From assembly GCF_020360975.1 (NCBI RefSeq), contig NW_025408668.1:6572001-6636000 (forward strand): DNA of 64,000 nt. Direction: 5' to 3'. The DNA is from Hirsutella rhossiliensis (Eukaryota; Ascomycota; Sordariomycetes; Hypocreales; Ophiocordycipitaceae). How positions within the stretch are numbered: the stretch's first letter is position 1; each line of letters opens with the position of its first letter. The notes under the pieces are model-generated. The model did not search any database. It saw only the letters and a list, made by a program, of their open reading frames with translations, and was not told where the DNA came from. Positions 22,655-34,300 of the stretch are shown here, piece after piece. The translations under genes were made by a program, and so were the position numbers.

Positions 22655-23040
22655 ATTATTATTATTATTATTGTATTTTCCGTCCAGCGACCTTTAGGTC
22701 GCTCAGGTCCCCGAGACGGGGCACAGGACGTGCTGAGCTGCTGGAAGTCTACTATCGCGGAGTAGGCCCACAATACGCGAAACGAAACGAGTACCAATCC
22801 GCGTCTTCTGCCCCTTCCACAGAACGTAAACAATCCACCATTCAGCATTTCATCGGCTCAAAGGCGCTTCTTTGCTCAGCCTGCTGCCCGTCAGCGGGAC
22901 GTTCAGGCGCGACAGCCATGTCTTTCGTTTTGGCCTCACAGGGCCGGTTCCGAGAGCACCCTCCGCCCGGCCGAGTCGGGTAAGAGAAAATGGGTGTGTG
23001 CAAACAAAGGGAAGGGAAGGAGGAAAGCGGTTGTTGCCGC
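22655..23040 (-). other. LINE 3' UTR and (AAT)n tail
   Basis: About 385 bp lie between the end of ORF2 and the target duplication. On the element's own strand it ends in AAT triplets at 22655-22672. Triplet tails occur in several LINE groups and are copied during target-primed integration. No further coding content is visible. Confidence 0.75.
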
Positions 23041-26000
23041 CTAGTGGCGAGGGCAGATCGTTCCAAAGAACGAGCTTGCCTTCGCCACCTTGACGAACTG
23101 GTCGAAGTTCTGCCTATTGCTCGGTTGACCGCCGCGCTCGGTGAGGGTGCCAACCTCATCCGATGTCGCGGCGCGATCTTCCGGCAATAGAAGAGATGCT
23201 TTGTTCTTTCGTCGACCACATGAGCACGTCAGTCGCGCATCGTCGTGGTTCAACCTTTCGTGGTAATCAGCGAAGTCCCCGTGGTGGGTTCTGCTGCGAG
23301 CAGATGGTGGAGCAGAGGTCGTGGAATGGTAAGTTCTGGCGGGCAGCCAGTCGTGGCATCGAGGTCGAGGACCCTGTACTGTTGGGGTGCAGAAACTTCC
23401 CACCAGGCTTTGAATGCGTCTTTGGTCGCTGCCTAGCGACCTTGCGCAGATATGCCAGCGTCGGGAGAGCGTCTGCAGGCTCGGGTTGAGAGGTTCCTGC
23501 CTTTGCTAAGGCGTCTGCCTGCTCGTTACCTGGGATGTTGGTGTGGCCGGGGATCCAGCGGATCTCAGTGGCACCATGTTCTGCGGCCAAGGCCTGGAAT
23601 TCCAGGAACTCCTTCTGGGAGGAATCTGACGGCATGCCTTGAAGACACGTCGCGACCGCGAGGTTATCGAGGCATACGACAATCTGGTCTGCAGCCGGGA
23701 GGCTCAACGCAGCACGCAGACCCTAGGAGCCTCTCGCCTCGGCATCAAAGACCTCAGCAAGCCCAAGACGGCCGTTACCGCTGAGGACGGTGAGTCCATC
23801 CTGATGTACCGCATAGCCGTACCCCGCGGCTCCTCCGGGGAGAGGGATCCGTCCGAGTAGACGATTGCTGTCCGTGGAGCAACTGATTGGAGCCACTGCC
23901 GAAGTTTGCCGCCGATTCTTCTTTCGGCGCAGTTTGCAAGGGTCCACGCTGGTCGCTGGCGAACCTACGTGCGAGAAGGTCTGGCCTGGCGCACCTTGGG
24001 AGCAGCTCGTCAGTGCGACGCAGTCTGGTCCGGAAAGGTTGTCGTGGACGCTGGTATTTTAACTTAATGGCCCTGTTGATGACAGGGGCCCGGATCGGCT
24101 TCGTTCGCACCGCAAGCGGGTGCGCTTCGTCGAGGGACTTGAGACGGGCTGCGAAGCGCGTTCGACACGCCTGGAGCAGGTGCGAAACTGGCGGTATGCC
24201 CGCCTCCCGGTGCCTGGCGCTGAGCGGCGTCGTCTTCCAGACCGGGAGGATGGCTCGCATGGCCGTGTTGAGCGACTTGTCCATCCGCCGGATGAGGTGC
24301 CGTATTCTTGATGGCCCTTCCTTTGCCGGCTTATTCCATCGCGGGCAGGTCATGCCCGGGTACCACGCCTCTGCCCCAAAGAACAATTGCGGCTCGATGC
24401 AGGCGCGGACGGCTCTCCGGACCGCACCTGGTAGGGGGCGCGGTTGGTATTTGTCAAACCCTTGAGATGGTAGGCCACTGCTTGCGCTTTGGCAGTCCAC
24501 TTCGACGTGCGTCTTGAACGTCAGGGTGCTGTCAAGCCAGATGCCGAGCCACCGCATGGCTGAGCCTGGCCGCTTTTCTACCTCGCCATGGAAGACTGGA
24601 GGTGCATTCCTCGGTGTAGTTCGGGAGAAGTGCATGACTTCAGTCTTCTTGGGGTCGAAGGTTATCGCGTTCGCGGTGCCCCATGTCATGAGTTCGTGAA
24701 CATGTTTCGACGCTCTGTGGGCAGTCTCCTCCAGGGAGTCTCCGACGCAAAGGACGGCAGTGTCGTCTGCATAGCCGAAGCGCCCTTGGGGTTGCTCAGG
24801 CGGTAGATTGGCTCTGTGTATAGTAGGAAAAGTATGGGAGAAGCTGGCGATCCTTGCGGCAGTCCGCACTGCAAGGGTGACGAGGGTGTCATGACATCCT
24901 GGTAGCGGACACGTGCTGCTCGGTCATGCATAAAGGAGCCAGCCCAACGAGCGACATTCCGAGGCCATCCTTGCTGCCGAAGGCGAAGAATGAGCCTGCT
25001 ACGAAGGACAGTGTCGAAGGCGCCTTCGACGTCCATTGTCACGAGTGTGGCGACCTGCTTGCGCGAGAAAGCCTCCTCGATGTCGTGTACCAATGCGGCG
25101 ACAAGGTCAACAGCGGACCTTTTCGGCAATGCGCCAGCTTGTTGTGGGTGCAAGACACCATAGTGGACGGATGCCCACGCCAAACGGCGCGCAATAAGCC
25201 GTTCGAGGCCTTTCCCAGACAGGAGAGAGAGATTGGACGCCAGGCGCGGGCCTCTGACAGGTTCCGACGCCCCGGCTTCGTGATCATAACCACTTCCGCT
25301 TCCTGAAAGGCTTAGGATGGTGACCGATGTCGAGACAGCCCTGATACAGCTTGTGGACGAGGCTTCCAATGGTATGCCAGACGGCACGGAGCATCTTGAC
25401 CGTAATGTTATCGGAGCCGGAGAGGTGTTACCCGTGCGAAGGGTCGCGTCCCGGACCTCCTCCAGGGAAACGTTCTGAGCGAAAGGAATCGTCCTCGCTG
25501 TGTCCACTGGGACCCACGGATCCGTGATGTCATCCTGCGAAGTGCGACGTTCGAGCGTTGCTCGTCGCAGGGCGTTGGCTTTGTCTAGTTGGGTCTCATA
25601 GACGGTATCATCCACTTGCAGAGGCGGTGGTTGAAAGCACCCGGCGATCTCACCCAACCGACCGCCTTGAAGACGGACGCACTGTCCGTGAAGCTGTCAA
25701 TCAGATCGCGCCAGTAACGGCGCTTGACTCGCCGCACGACTCTCTGGAACTTCCTCGCGAGCTGAACCTCTCGGCCGAAACCGAGAGCGTAGACTCTCCT
25801 CACTGCGCGATACTCCACCGCGGCCAAGGAGCATTCCTCCGTCCACCAGGGCGCGCTGCGTGCGCCCTTGCGGACCGGCCGGCCTGCAGCTTTGGCGGCA
25901 AACTGAAGTAGGTTAGTCACTGCTAAGGCAAGTGAATCCAAGTCTTGAGGGGAAGCGGTTGACGGCTCGATAGCCGCCACGCCGTTTTCAACCATCTCTA

Positions 26001-26743
26001 CGAAGCGTCTTATTTCCTCGTCAGAGGTAAGGCGAACCTTCCCAGTGGGTGGGGGCGCTACAGCGAGCTCAGGCAGGGTAGTGCTGAGCGTGAAGTGGTC
26101 GGAGCTGGTGGCAAGATGGTCTTCCACCACGGCATTGGCCAAGGCGATATTAGAGAAGGCAAGGTCGATCGTATTGCCATGAGGATTTGTCGGGACGTCA
26201 GCCGGGTTGAGCAGGTTCAGACCGTTGGCTGTCGCCCATGCAGTTACAGCCTCGCCGCGGCCCTCGATGCGGCCGGCTTGCCAGCTGTGGTGTTTGGCGT
26301 TGAAATCGCCTGCTACCAGACATCTGTTTGGCGCGGGCCATTGGAGTAGTATGTCGAGGGCCTCGTCGTATGACGGTTGGCGGTAAACGTTGACCAAAGT
26401 GATGTCGTTGACCGTGAGCCAAAGAATGTCACGAGTTGCCGCGGGCCTCCTCTGATCTACCATCAGCCCAGGCCTGCGGCGGACATAGGTCATGACTCTG
26501 GGTCGGGTGCTATTGTCTTCCCAGCTGTCAACCGGGAGAAGGTGTCGTAGGCGGGATGTGTTTTGCAAGGCATCGGCCGCCCTTTGTTTCTGTCCATGGC
26601 TCCTGGAGGAGCACCACATCGTAATGTTCGGAATCGGCGAGGGCAAGGGCGCAGTCGTGCGCCGGCGAGATCTTGCCCACGTTCGCTTGGAAGACTCGCA
26701 GAGTCTTATTGCCACATTGATTTGTGCGTGGGTATCTCGTCAT
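23041..26743 (-). pseudogene. LINE ORF2: endonuclease, reverse transcriptase, RNase H (frameshifted)
   Basis: The ORF2 start ATG at 26743 overlaps the ORF1 stop. The reading passes through an APE-type endonuclease (FQANVGK, LLQEPW, VAGDFNAKHHSW, LATSSDHFTLS), a reverse transcriptase (AWRPISL, VTMDVEGAFDTV, GLPQGSPASPILF, GYADDTAV) and RNase H (VVCLDNLAV, IRWIPGHTNIPGNEQAD). A CxCGRRK...HLFYC zinc-like motif ends it near 23190. The YADD box and the endonuclease histidine are kept. Frame changes are needed near 26550, 25650, 25430, 25240, 24790 and 23750, so no intact protein can be made. Stops inside the correct frame are rare; indels are the main damage. Break positions are approximate. Confidence 0.88.
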
Positions 26744-28477
26744 GGAGAGACAGAGTCCTCACGATGCGTCGCTTCTTCGTAGGAGAAGCAGATCTGTGTC
26801 GTTGGCCTCCACCCGGAGGTTTGGGTGCCGAGGCCATCATGACGGAAGGCGGGGTTACGGTCCTGGTCGAGCTTAGGGTCGATTCGCTACCGCGCCGTGG
26901 GGCTTCGTCATGAGGTTGGGCTTGCTGTCCGTCGTCCCGGGCAGCACTTGAGGTCGGGGTGAGGTGCGTCGATTCCGAGGCGGTCTTCCTGTCAGGCCCA
27001 GGCGTTACTGTCTTTCGGTGACACCACCCGGCGAGCAGGTGGCATCCCGTTCGGGCTGCTCGGATCGTTCTACTCTTTCGTATTGTTCCTTTCGCCGGGC
27101 GGACAGTTGAGCGCCCAGCCTCGGACGCGAGATTTCTTCTCGTCAGACGGCGAATGACGCCGTGTGATCGCTTCGGGCGCGCAGGGCACTTCGCAAAGTC
27201 TGCGGCGTGGGGCCCAAGGCAGTTCGCGCACCGCTCGAGGGCCACGCAAGCTTCCGCGTCGTGGCCGCGCCGTCCGCACCGCTTGCAGGATGCTTGTCGG
27301 TCGCAGGTGTGTCGGGCGTGAAAGTCCCAGCACTTGTCGCACTGGCTGGGCAGGCTAGATCTCTCATGTATTGGGCGAGCCGACTGGATCCAAACAGCCT
27401 CCAGGGCTTATCAGTCGGTTCGAGGAATGAGACAATCAAGGTACAGGTCAGGGGGTCGTTCGGCTTGCGCCTGGCGGGGCGCACCCTGATGGGTTTGAGG
27501 CCGGTCTGGCAGGCGATTTCATCTTTGGCGGCTGGCTCGTAGTCCAATTCTTTCCCTGTAGGTCGGTAAGAATATAGGGCAGTTTGCCACGGCGTAGGTG
27601 TACCATCTCTGGCTGATTTCTACATCTGTCGCGCCCATGTCTTGGGACCACTCTGACTGTCGTTGGACGATAAGATCCCGAATGGTCGCATCTGTTGTTC
27701 TGATGGCCCATCCGGAGTTCACCTTGAAAGCGGCTGGGACTTGGTGAAGGTCGATGCCGACTTTGGCGGCAATGTGGGTCCGGATTGCGTAGCTATTGTG
27801 GTCCTCGCCGGTGCTTCGGCCGGGAGTCGCACAAAACCCGGAGGTCTTCTTTCGGCGGGCGGGGATTGGTCGTCCCTGGAGACGGGAAATTGGCTGTTGT
27901 GGCTCTTGTTGCGGGGCTGCAGCGGCCGTGGAGAGTGGCCACATGGCCGCTGGCTTGCGGTGCGACCGGCGGCCACGCTGCTGTACGTCGGCGCAGATGC
28001 GAGTCGGAGATCGGAGGGCGTCTGCCTCCAGAGGTCGAGAAAACGGTTGGAGAAGTGCTCTGCGAAGCTGTGTTCGAGACCAGATGTGAATTGCTTCGCA
28101 GTCTGCTCGAATGATTCGCAGAAGGCCCGAAAACCGTCATTTTGGCGTTGTGGGCATCGGTTTCGTCGCCGGCGAGTTTGTTAGCTGCATCAATGATAGA
28201 CACCGGTTGGAGCACGTCGGTCTCGGTGGTGCCGGGCAGGCTCGGACGGTTCACGCCGCGCTCCTTCCGTAGCGGCGGCATTGGACAGGCGGATGAGGGG
28301 CGACGACGGCGTTGCTGCCGGCCGCCGGAATGCTGAAGAGAGACCAATGGGACGGGTCACAATGGGAGAACTATTTCGCAGCTGAGATGCACGGGCTAAG
28401 CGAGCAAGGTTAGGCGGGGTATGAGCACCCAGATCAAAGGGATCCGAGCTGGCATGCGAGCTCGTGGCAGATGCCAT
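26706..28477 (-). pseudogene. LINE ORF1: gag-like protein with zinc knuckles (frameshifted)
   Basis: ORF1 starts at an ATG at 28477 (MASATSSHASSDPF) and ends at 26706. Near the C-terminus are three CCHC-like knuckles, including CKRCGRRGHDAEAC and CANCLGPHAADFAKC, between about 27330 and 27180. Upstream is a gag-like core (WYTYAVANCPIFL; PWRLFGSSRLAQYM). The tail is rich in Arg, Ser and Thr. Such proteins package the element's RNA. At least three frame changes (near 28340, 27940 and 27550) break the reading. Its 38-bp overlap with ORF2 is a usual layout for these elements. Confidence 0.82.
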
Positions 28478-28605
28478 GGCCGCAGCCGAAGCCAGCGCAG
28501 AGCGCGGCTACAGAGGTTGTCGTGCACGTGTTAAGCAAATTGGTAGAAATTGTGCCACTTTCTTAACAATTGCATGCCAAGAAAGTGTGATGACAAAGGA
28601 AGGTG

Positions 28606-28620
28606 CATTGAATCTGCATT
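28606..28620. repeat. Right target-site duplication of the LINE
   Basis: This copy of CATTGAATCTGCATT matches 22640-22654 exactly. It marks the 5' end of the LINE on the minus strand. Confidence 0.88.
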
Positions 28621-29010
28621 TCGGAACGACCCTTTAACTGTAGGGTAGCTGCGTGACATGTGGATCGGTTGGCAGCATTGGCTGCGGAAATCCGCGCGAG
28701 CTCTCAGGGCAGGGTACTTTGTGGCGCTGACGATAAAAAGTACCCGCTAAGAGACCCGAGGTATCCAACAGGGTGCGCCAAGCGGTAGTGCTACAGTGTC
28801 GCCGACAGAGGCCTACGGAGTACTGCCGAGTTCGTACCTTGAAGCCATGTACCTTTTCGGGCGGCTTGGCTAGCACTGGGATACAGTTGGGTGCGCTCCC
28901 GACCGAAGGTTGTTGGTCCCTGTCGGTCCAGCTTATGATTTTCTTGGGCAGGAAAATTTCCGCCGTCACTCGTTGGCAAGTTCGAAAAAGAGCAATCCGC
29001 ATCGCCCATC
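28621..29010. promoter_or_regulatory. Promoter region of the mitochondrial GTP/GDP carrier
   Basis: About 390 bp remain between the LINE's right flank and the carrier start. The insertion therefore placed nearly 6 kb of foreign DNA close upstream of this gene. No element can be named. Confidence 0.45.
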
Positions 29011-30269
29011 ATGTCGCCCCCGGCAATGGTCGCTGGCCGTGAAAAGGAGTCGAACCTGGCCAGGCTCCTCGGCTCAGGTACTCTTGCCATTCGTCGAGAA
29101 ACGCGCACGTGCTGACAGCCGATCGATAGGCTCTGCTGGCATCGCCGAGCTGGCCATCTTCCACCCCGTGCGTCACCGCCGCCACAAGACGAGGCTACTC
29201 CCGAGAACCATGCGCTGACGTTGGCCTTGTTCAAGGTGGACACGATTGCGAAGCGATTGATGAGCAACCAGACCCGAGTGAGCAGGAGCCAGCAGTGAAT
29301 AGCATGGACACAAACTGAATCAAAATCACTGCAGATCGCCGGCGCCAGCGAACTCAACCGAGTCATCTTCAAGGACAAGGCCACCGCTCCCTTTGGCCGC
29401 AAGTTTGTCTCTCTATTCCCGGGTCTGGGCTACGCCGCGGGCTACAAGATCCTCCAGAGGATATACAAATATGGCGGCCAGCCCATTGCACGGGACTACC
29501 TCGCCAAGCACTATGGAACGGACTTTGAATCGGCGTTTGGAAAGAAGACTGGCAAAGCAATCATGCACTCTACGGCAGGCAGGTGAGTGTTGGCGATGGC
29601 TGGTTCCTGGGCTCGAGCAAACTTCTAACTTGTGCCAGCCTGATCGGCATCGGAGAGATCGTCCTTCTGCCCCTCGACGTGCTCAAGATCAAACGTCAGA
29701 CGAACCCCGAGGCCTTCAGGGGCCGTGGTGTCCTCAAGATTGTTGCGGACGAGGGCTTCGGCCTTTATCGAGGCTGGGGGTGGACTGCCGCCCGAAACGC
29801 CCCTGGCTCATTCGCGGTATGCCGGGCCGGCCCTGGAGCGGATTAATTCAGTTGCACTAAACGCGTGGCAAATAGCTTTTCGGAGGTTCTGCTTTTGCCA
29901 AGGAATACCTGTTCCACCTGCAGGACTATAACAAAGCGACATGGTTCCAGAACTTTGTGGCTTCGATTGCTGGCGCGTCGGCCTCGTTGGTAGTGTCGGC
30001 TCCTCTCGACGTGATCAAGACGCGAATCCAGAACCGCAACTTCGAGAACCCCGAGAGCGGATTCCGCATCCTCACAAACATGGCCCGGCAAGAAGGATTC
30101 TCCAGCTTCTTCAAGGGCCTGGTTCCCAAGGTAGGGCGGTGCGGGCGCGCCTTAGTTGACTGCGGCTGACGTCTACTGTTTGTAGCTTCTCATGACGGGA
30201 CCCAAGCTGGTCTTCTCGTTCTGGCTTGCCCAGACACTCATCCCTGCCTTTGACGCCGCCATGCGGTGA
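29011..30269 (+). CDS. Mitochondrial GTP/GDP carrier (Ggc1/Yhm1 type)
   Basis: This inner-membrane carrier exchanges GTP for GDP and supports mitochondrial nucleic-acid and iron metabolism in yeast. Seven exons (29011-29077, 29130-29167, 29236-29277, 29335-29582, 29639-29816, 29876-30130, 30186-30269) give 303 residues. All three carrier signatures are visible: FHPVDTIAKRL, LPLDVLKIKRQ and APLDVIKTRIQ. The segments FPGLGYAAGYKILQRIYKYG, GWGWTAARNAPGSFALFGG and LLMTGPKLVFSFWLAQ closely match yeast Ggc1 as I know it. Six transmembrane helices are expected. The early exons are only 38 and 42 nt, so the 5' end is easily mis-annotated. The LINE insertion lies about 400 bp upstream of its start. 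Confidence 0.94.
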
Positions 30270-31373
30270 CAGAGGACGGGTTCATGATTGGGCTTGGTTT
30301 GTTATTGTTAATATTCGTCTTTTTCTCTTGGCTAGGACTTGATTGGTCACCTTGGAGACGATGGACTGTCAAGGGGTAGGCAGGTAGTGAAAGGACCTAG
30401 ATGACGGGTGCTTCAGGCCGCCTACGTGTGGGCAAGGGGCTCGCCGAATGAGCAGAACAGCACCAGTATGTCGGTTGGGCATAGAGAAAGAAGACACACT
30501 ACTCGGCTCTTTAATCTCAACCACTTGGTACAGAGTGTTTGTTCCTACCTGCTGCATGCATTTACTTTTGCACACCGCCTGGGTCAAGGGTGGACGAGCA
30601 AACAGAGACAAAGTTGCAGTTACGGAGTACATACGTGGGAGAGGAATCGCCAGGGGCCAGCTGTCGAATCATCAGCAATATCATCAAGGGACGAGCAGAA
30701 AGCCCGGACTATTTGATGTTGAGTCAAAAAGGTGAGTTGTTGGCGAATCGGATTGGATCGAGCACGGCACTTTGGCTCCCGCCCCCGGACCCCGCTAATT
30801 ACTCCGCTGGCTCTTAGGCTTTGTTCATAGGTGATTCGAGGTACTTGTAGAAGTAGGTACGTACTAAGGTAATTATGTATTTACAGCCACCTGGGCGGCA
30901 CTGACGTGGTCCACTACGCGCCGTTGCCCCAGGCGACGCTCGGCCGATGGCGCAAACACACAACACACCAGCTCACCTGCCCCGAGCCCAACAGCCGCCC
31001 GTCTGCGACAGAGAGCTGGACAATGGAAAGTAGCCCCCTGCTGCATGTGTGTAACTTGCTTCGCAGTGAGCGCCTCCATTATTAGCGCGTGTTGTACCTA
31101 CCATGCGGTGAGCGGCCCTGTCCGCGTCGCCCTCTCTCCTCTCCTCTCTGTTTTCCTCCAAGACAGCATCTGGGATTGCGCAGTTGAACTGCAATTTCAT
31201 CTCTTCAACCAGTCTCCCGCGACAGCTGCAGAGTACAGCCTCGCAGAACTTTGTAATCACCATCGGCCTGAAATCGACCGACCAGCTCCGGGACCGAGTA
31301 CCCGCACCGGAGCTGCTGCGGTGCCCTCGGCACACAGACATACATACCTTCGCATCCACTGCTTCATTCCAGC
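30270..31373. other. Intergenic 1.1 kb, no gene seen
   Basis: The gap separates the carrier stop from the large coiled-coil gene. It holds the carrier 3' UTR and the promoter and leader of the coiled-coil gene. GTAGGTAC/GTACTAAGG motifs near 30850-30870 resemble short elements elsewhere in the window. No ORF is supported. Confidence 0.5.
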
Positions 31374-34300
31374 ATGCCACAGTCGGAGAGGGACTCGCCC
31401 CCAGAGGGCGAGAGACGTCTGAGACACCAACACTCTGCCTCGTCGGATCATGGTAGCCGAGCTCTGGTTCCCATGTGCGTCGTCCTCATTTCTTCTACCT
31501 TACTACAACTCCGTCTTTCATGTGGCGCAAGCTGACGAGGACCAGGTGGGATAGCTCGGATCCAGACCGCGCGCCGCCGCCTCTGCCTCTGAACCCCCAG
31601 TCGCCCAGCTTCTCCTCGCGCGCCGGCACCTCGAGCGCCATCCAGTCGGCCCATGCGGCCCTTGGCGAGCGCGCGCGCGAGAGTGCTGCCCTCGTCCCCG
31701 CCCTGGCCAGGCGCATGAATGACGGCTCTCCCGAAAAGGCCTTGGTCAAGGGATCCCACCGGCGCATGCAGTCGTTGCAGCCCGGCTCCGTGCGCGACCT
31801 CAGTCTCATGCTCGAGGGCCCCCGCATCTTGCCGCAGACTCCTGGACGACCGGGTGACAGGCAGGACAGGCCGTCGACTCCCACGCAGGGTTACCCGGGC
31901 TTCGAGTCGCGATCCAACGAGCATTGCACCGACGGACCGCCATCGATGCCGGGGCCCAGCTTGACGCCAATCGTTCGCCCGACCGTCCGCCGACCAGCCA
32001 CTACCCAAAGCATCCTGGGCGAGAACACGCCGCCTCAGTCATCGACAATGCTCGCTCTGCAGGCCATGGGTGCTCGGCCGAGGTCGCAGGACGGCGAGCC
32101 CGCCCTATCCAACATCACAAACGGCGCCTCGGTCGGCAAGGGGCCCCATAGCCTGGAAGGACTCTCTGCGCAGATTCTCAGCCTGACCAGCATCGCCCAG
32201 TCCCTGAAGAAGGACCTGACACAGCTCAGCAGGCGGAGCAAGGACAATGCCACCGACTTGTTGAGCCTCAAAGAGGCCACCAGCACGAGAGACGAGGATA
32301 TCCGCAGGGGCCTCCGAGACCTGATGGGAAACATGAGCGAGGCATCGAGCAGAATCACGTCGCGCGAGCACTTTGCCGGGCTGTTCATCGACAACAAGCC
32401 CCACTGCACCTCGCCCTCGAATGGGCGGCCCTTTCAAGTGCCCCGGATACCATCTCCCAGGAGCTTTGCCGACTCGATTGACGGCGCTTCCGTCAGCACG
32501 CCGTCGCTGTCCGGCGCCGCCGAGGGGGCCGCGTCCATTGCGCTCCTGGACAAGATTCTGCGCGGGCTCGGCACCAAGGAGGGAAACGAGTCGCTGCTGG
32601 ACCTCCTCAAGGAGCTGGCCGAGAAGGTATCTGGCATGGCCACGGCCGACAAGATCGACGAGCTCGCCGAGCTCGTCCGTGAGCAGTCGGAAAGCGCAAT
32701 CGTGCCCGATGTTTCAGTCCGCTACAAATCTCTCGGCGACCAGGGCTCGCTGGGGCTCAGTGACAACGGCGCCTTGACCCAACGAATGGAACGACTGCTG
32801 AACAGTGGCGAATCCCGGAGATCCTCGGCACCCCCAGGGAGAGGCGCAGAGCTACTGAACGAGGACCTCATCCAGATCATACGCTCTGTCAAAGATAGCG
32901 TCGCTCAGGGCGGCGGCCTGACCGCCGAGGTCAAGGCCCTGGTGCGCGAGCTCCGGGGCGAAGTCCTCGGCATGGGCCGCGAGCTCGGCAAGAGGCTGGA
33001 AAAGATGGGCGACAAGGCCATTGAGGAATCCGAGGCCCCTAGCAAGGACGAGGTCTCAAGGGTGATTGATGAGGGCCTGGAGCAAATGAAGGAACAGCTG
33101 AATCACGTTCTCCGCGAGCACCGACGCCAGTCCCAGGCTTCGGCATCGTCGCAGAAGACGCTGGTCGACTACCAGGAGATCTACAACGCCATGCGAGCAG
33201 CCCTCCGGGACAACGAGGCTTCCCGAGGCGAGATGCCCGACCTGAGCAGGGAGGACGTCATCGAGGCTGTGCGGGACGCATGGGAAAACTACAAGCCCGA
33301 AATCGAAGTTCAGCATCTGGGCCTGGAGCGCGAAGAGGTCTTGACGTGCCTCAAGGAGGGGCTCCAGGAATACATGCCCCGTGACGAGAAGCCGGCGGGG
33401 GCCACGAGGGAGGAGGTGTTCAAGGCCGTCGTCGAGGGCCTGAAGCACTTTGTGCCACCGCAGATGGACACGACAGCCACCATATCCAGAGACGAGATCA
33501 TCGAAGCAGTCCGCGACTGTCTCGAGGAGTTCGAGTTTCCCGTGTCGGCCTCTGCCGTTGGCCACGACATGACACACAGCGACATGGTGCACGCCGTCAA
33601 GGAAGGGCTCGAGGGCTTGGATCTCCCCCGCGGCGACGCCCTCGTTGCCCATTCCAACAACGACGAGGTCCTGACGCGGCTGCACGACATCATGGACTAC
33701 CTCAAAGCCGAGTTCAAGGCCGTGTCCGAGGAGGCAAAGGAGAACGTCGCCGCCAACGGCCGAGACACGGAACAGGTGCTCGACGCAACCAACGACGGCC
33801 TGGAGAGCCTTCGCGCAGCGCTCGAGAGCTACGTCGACCGCGCTACCGGCGCCTCGGGCCAGGAAGAGTTCATGGAGAGTCTTGCCAGAAGCATGGACGA
33901 GTTCAAGGAGGAGCTCACCGAGTTGGTGTCCCAAACCCAGGTCCGCGATGGCCCGCACAATGAGCGAGACACGGAGCAGATCCTGGACGCGACCAAGGAC
34001 GGCCTGGAGAGCCTTCGTGTCGCCATCGAGGGCTACGTCGATCGCGCTACCGGTGCCTCTGGCCAGGAAGAGCTCATGGAGAGTCTTGTCAGAAGCATGG
34101 ACGAGTTCAAGGAGGATATCACCGAGCTGGTGTCCCAGACGCAGGCTCAAGACGGCTCGCACGATGAGCGAGACACAGAGCAGATCCTCGACGCAACCAA
34201 GGACGGCCTGGAGAACCTCCGCGTCGCCATCGAAGGCTACGTTGACCGCGCCGCTGGGGCCTCTGGACAGGACGAGATCATTGAGAGCATCTGTAGAAGC

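Larger units (their letters stand above)
22655..28605 (-). mobile_element. Non-LTR retrotransposon (LINE, Tad/I-like), near full length, decayed
   Basis: The element is about 5.95 kb, reads on the minus strand and is bounded by a 15-bp direct repeat of target DNA. Its 3' end (left side) is a tail of AAT triplets (six to seven), not poly(A). The 5' end (right side) precedes ORF1 by about 130 bp, so it seems close to full length. ORF1 carries zinc knuckles and ORF2 carries endonuclease, reverse transcriptase, RNase H and a terminal zinc-binding motif. This layout is that of fungal Tad-like LINEs. Both ORFs are split by several frameshifts, so it is not expected to move by itself. The near-perfect target duplication suggests the insertion is not very old. 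It separates Rpc82 from the mitochondrial carrier gene. Confidence 0.92.
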
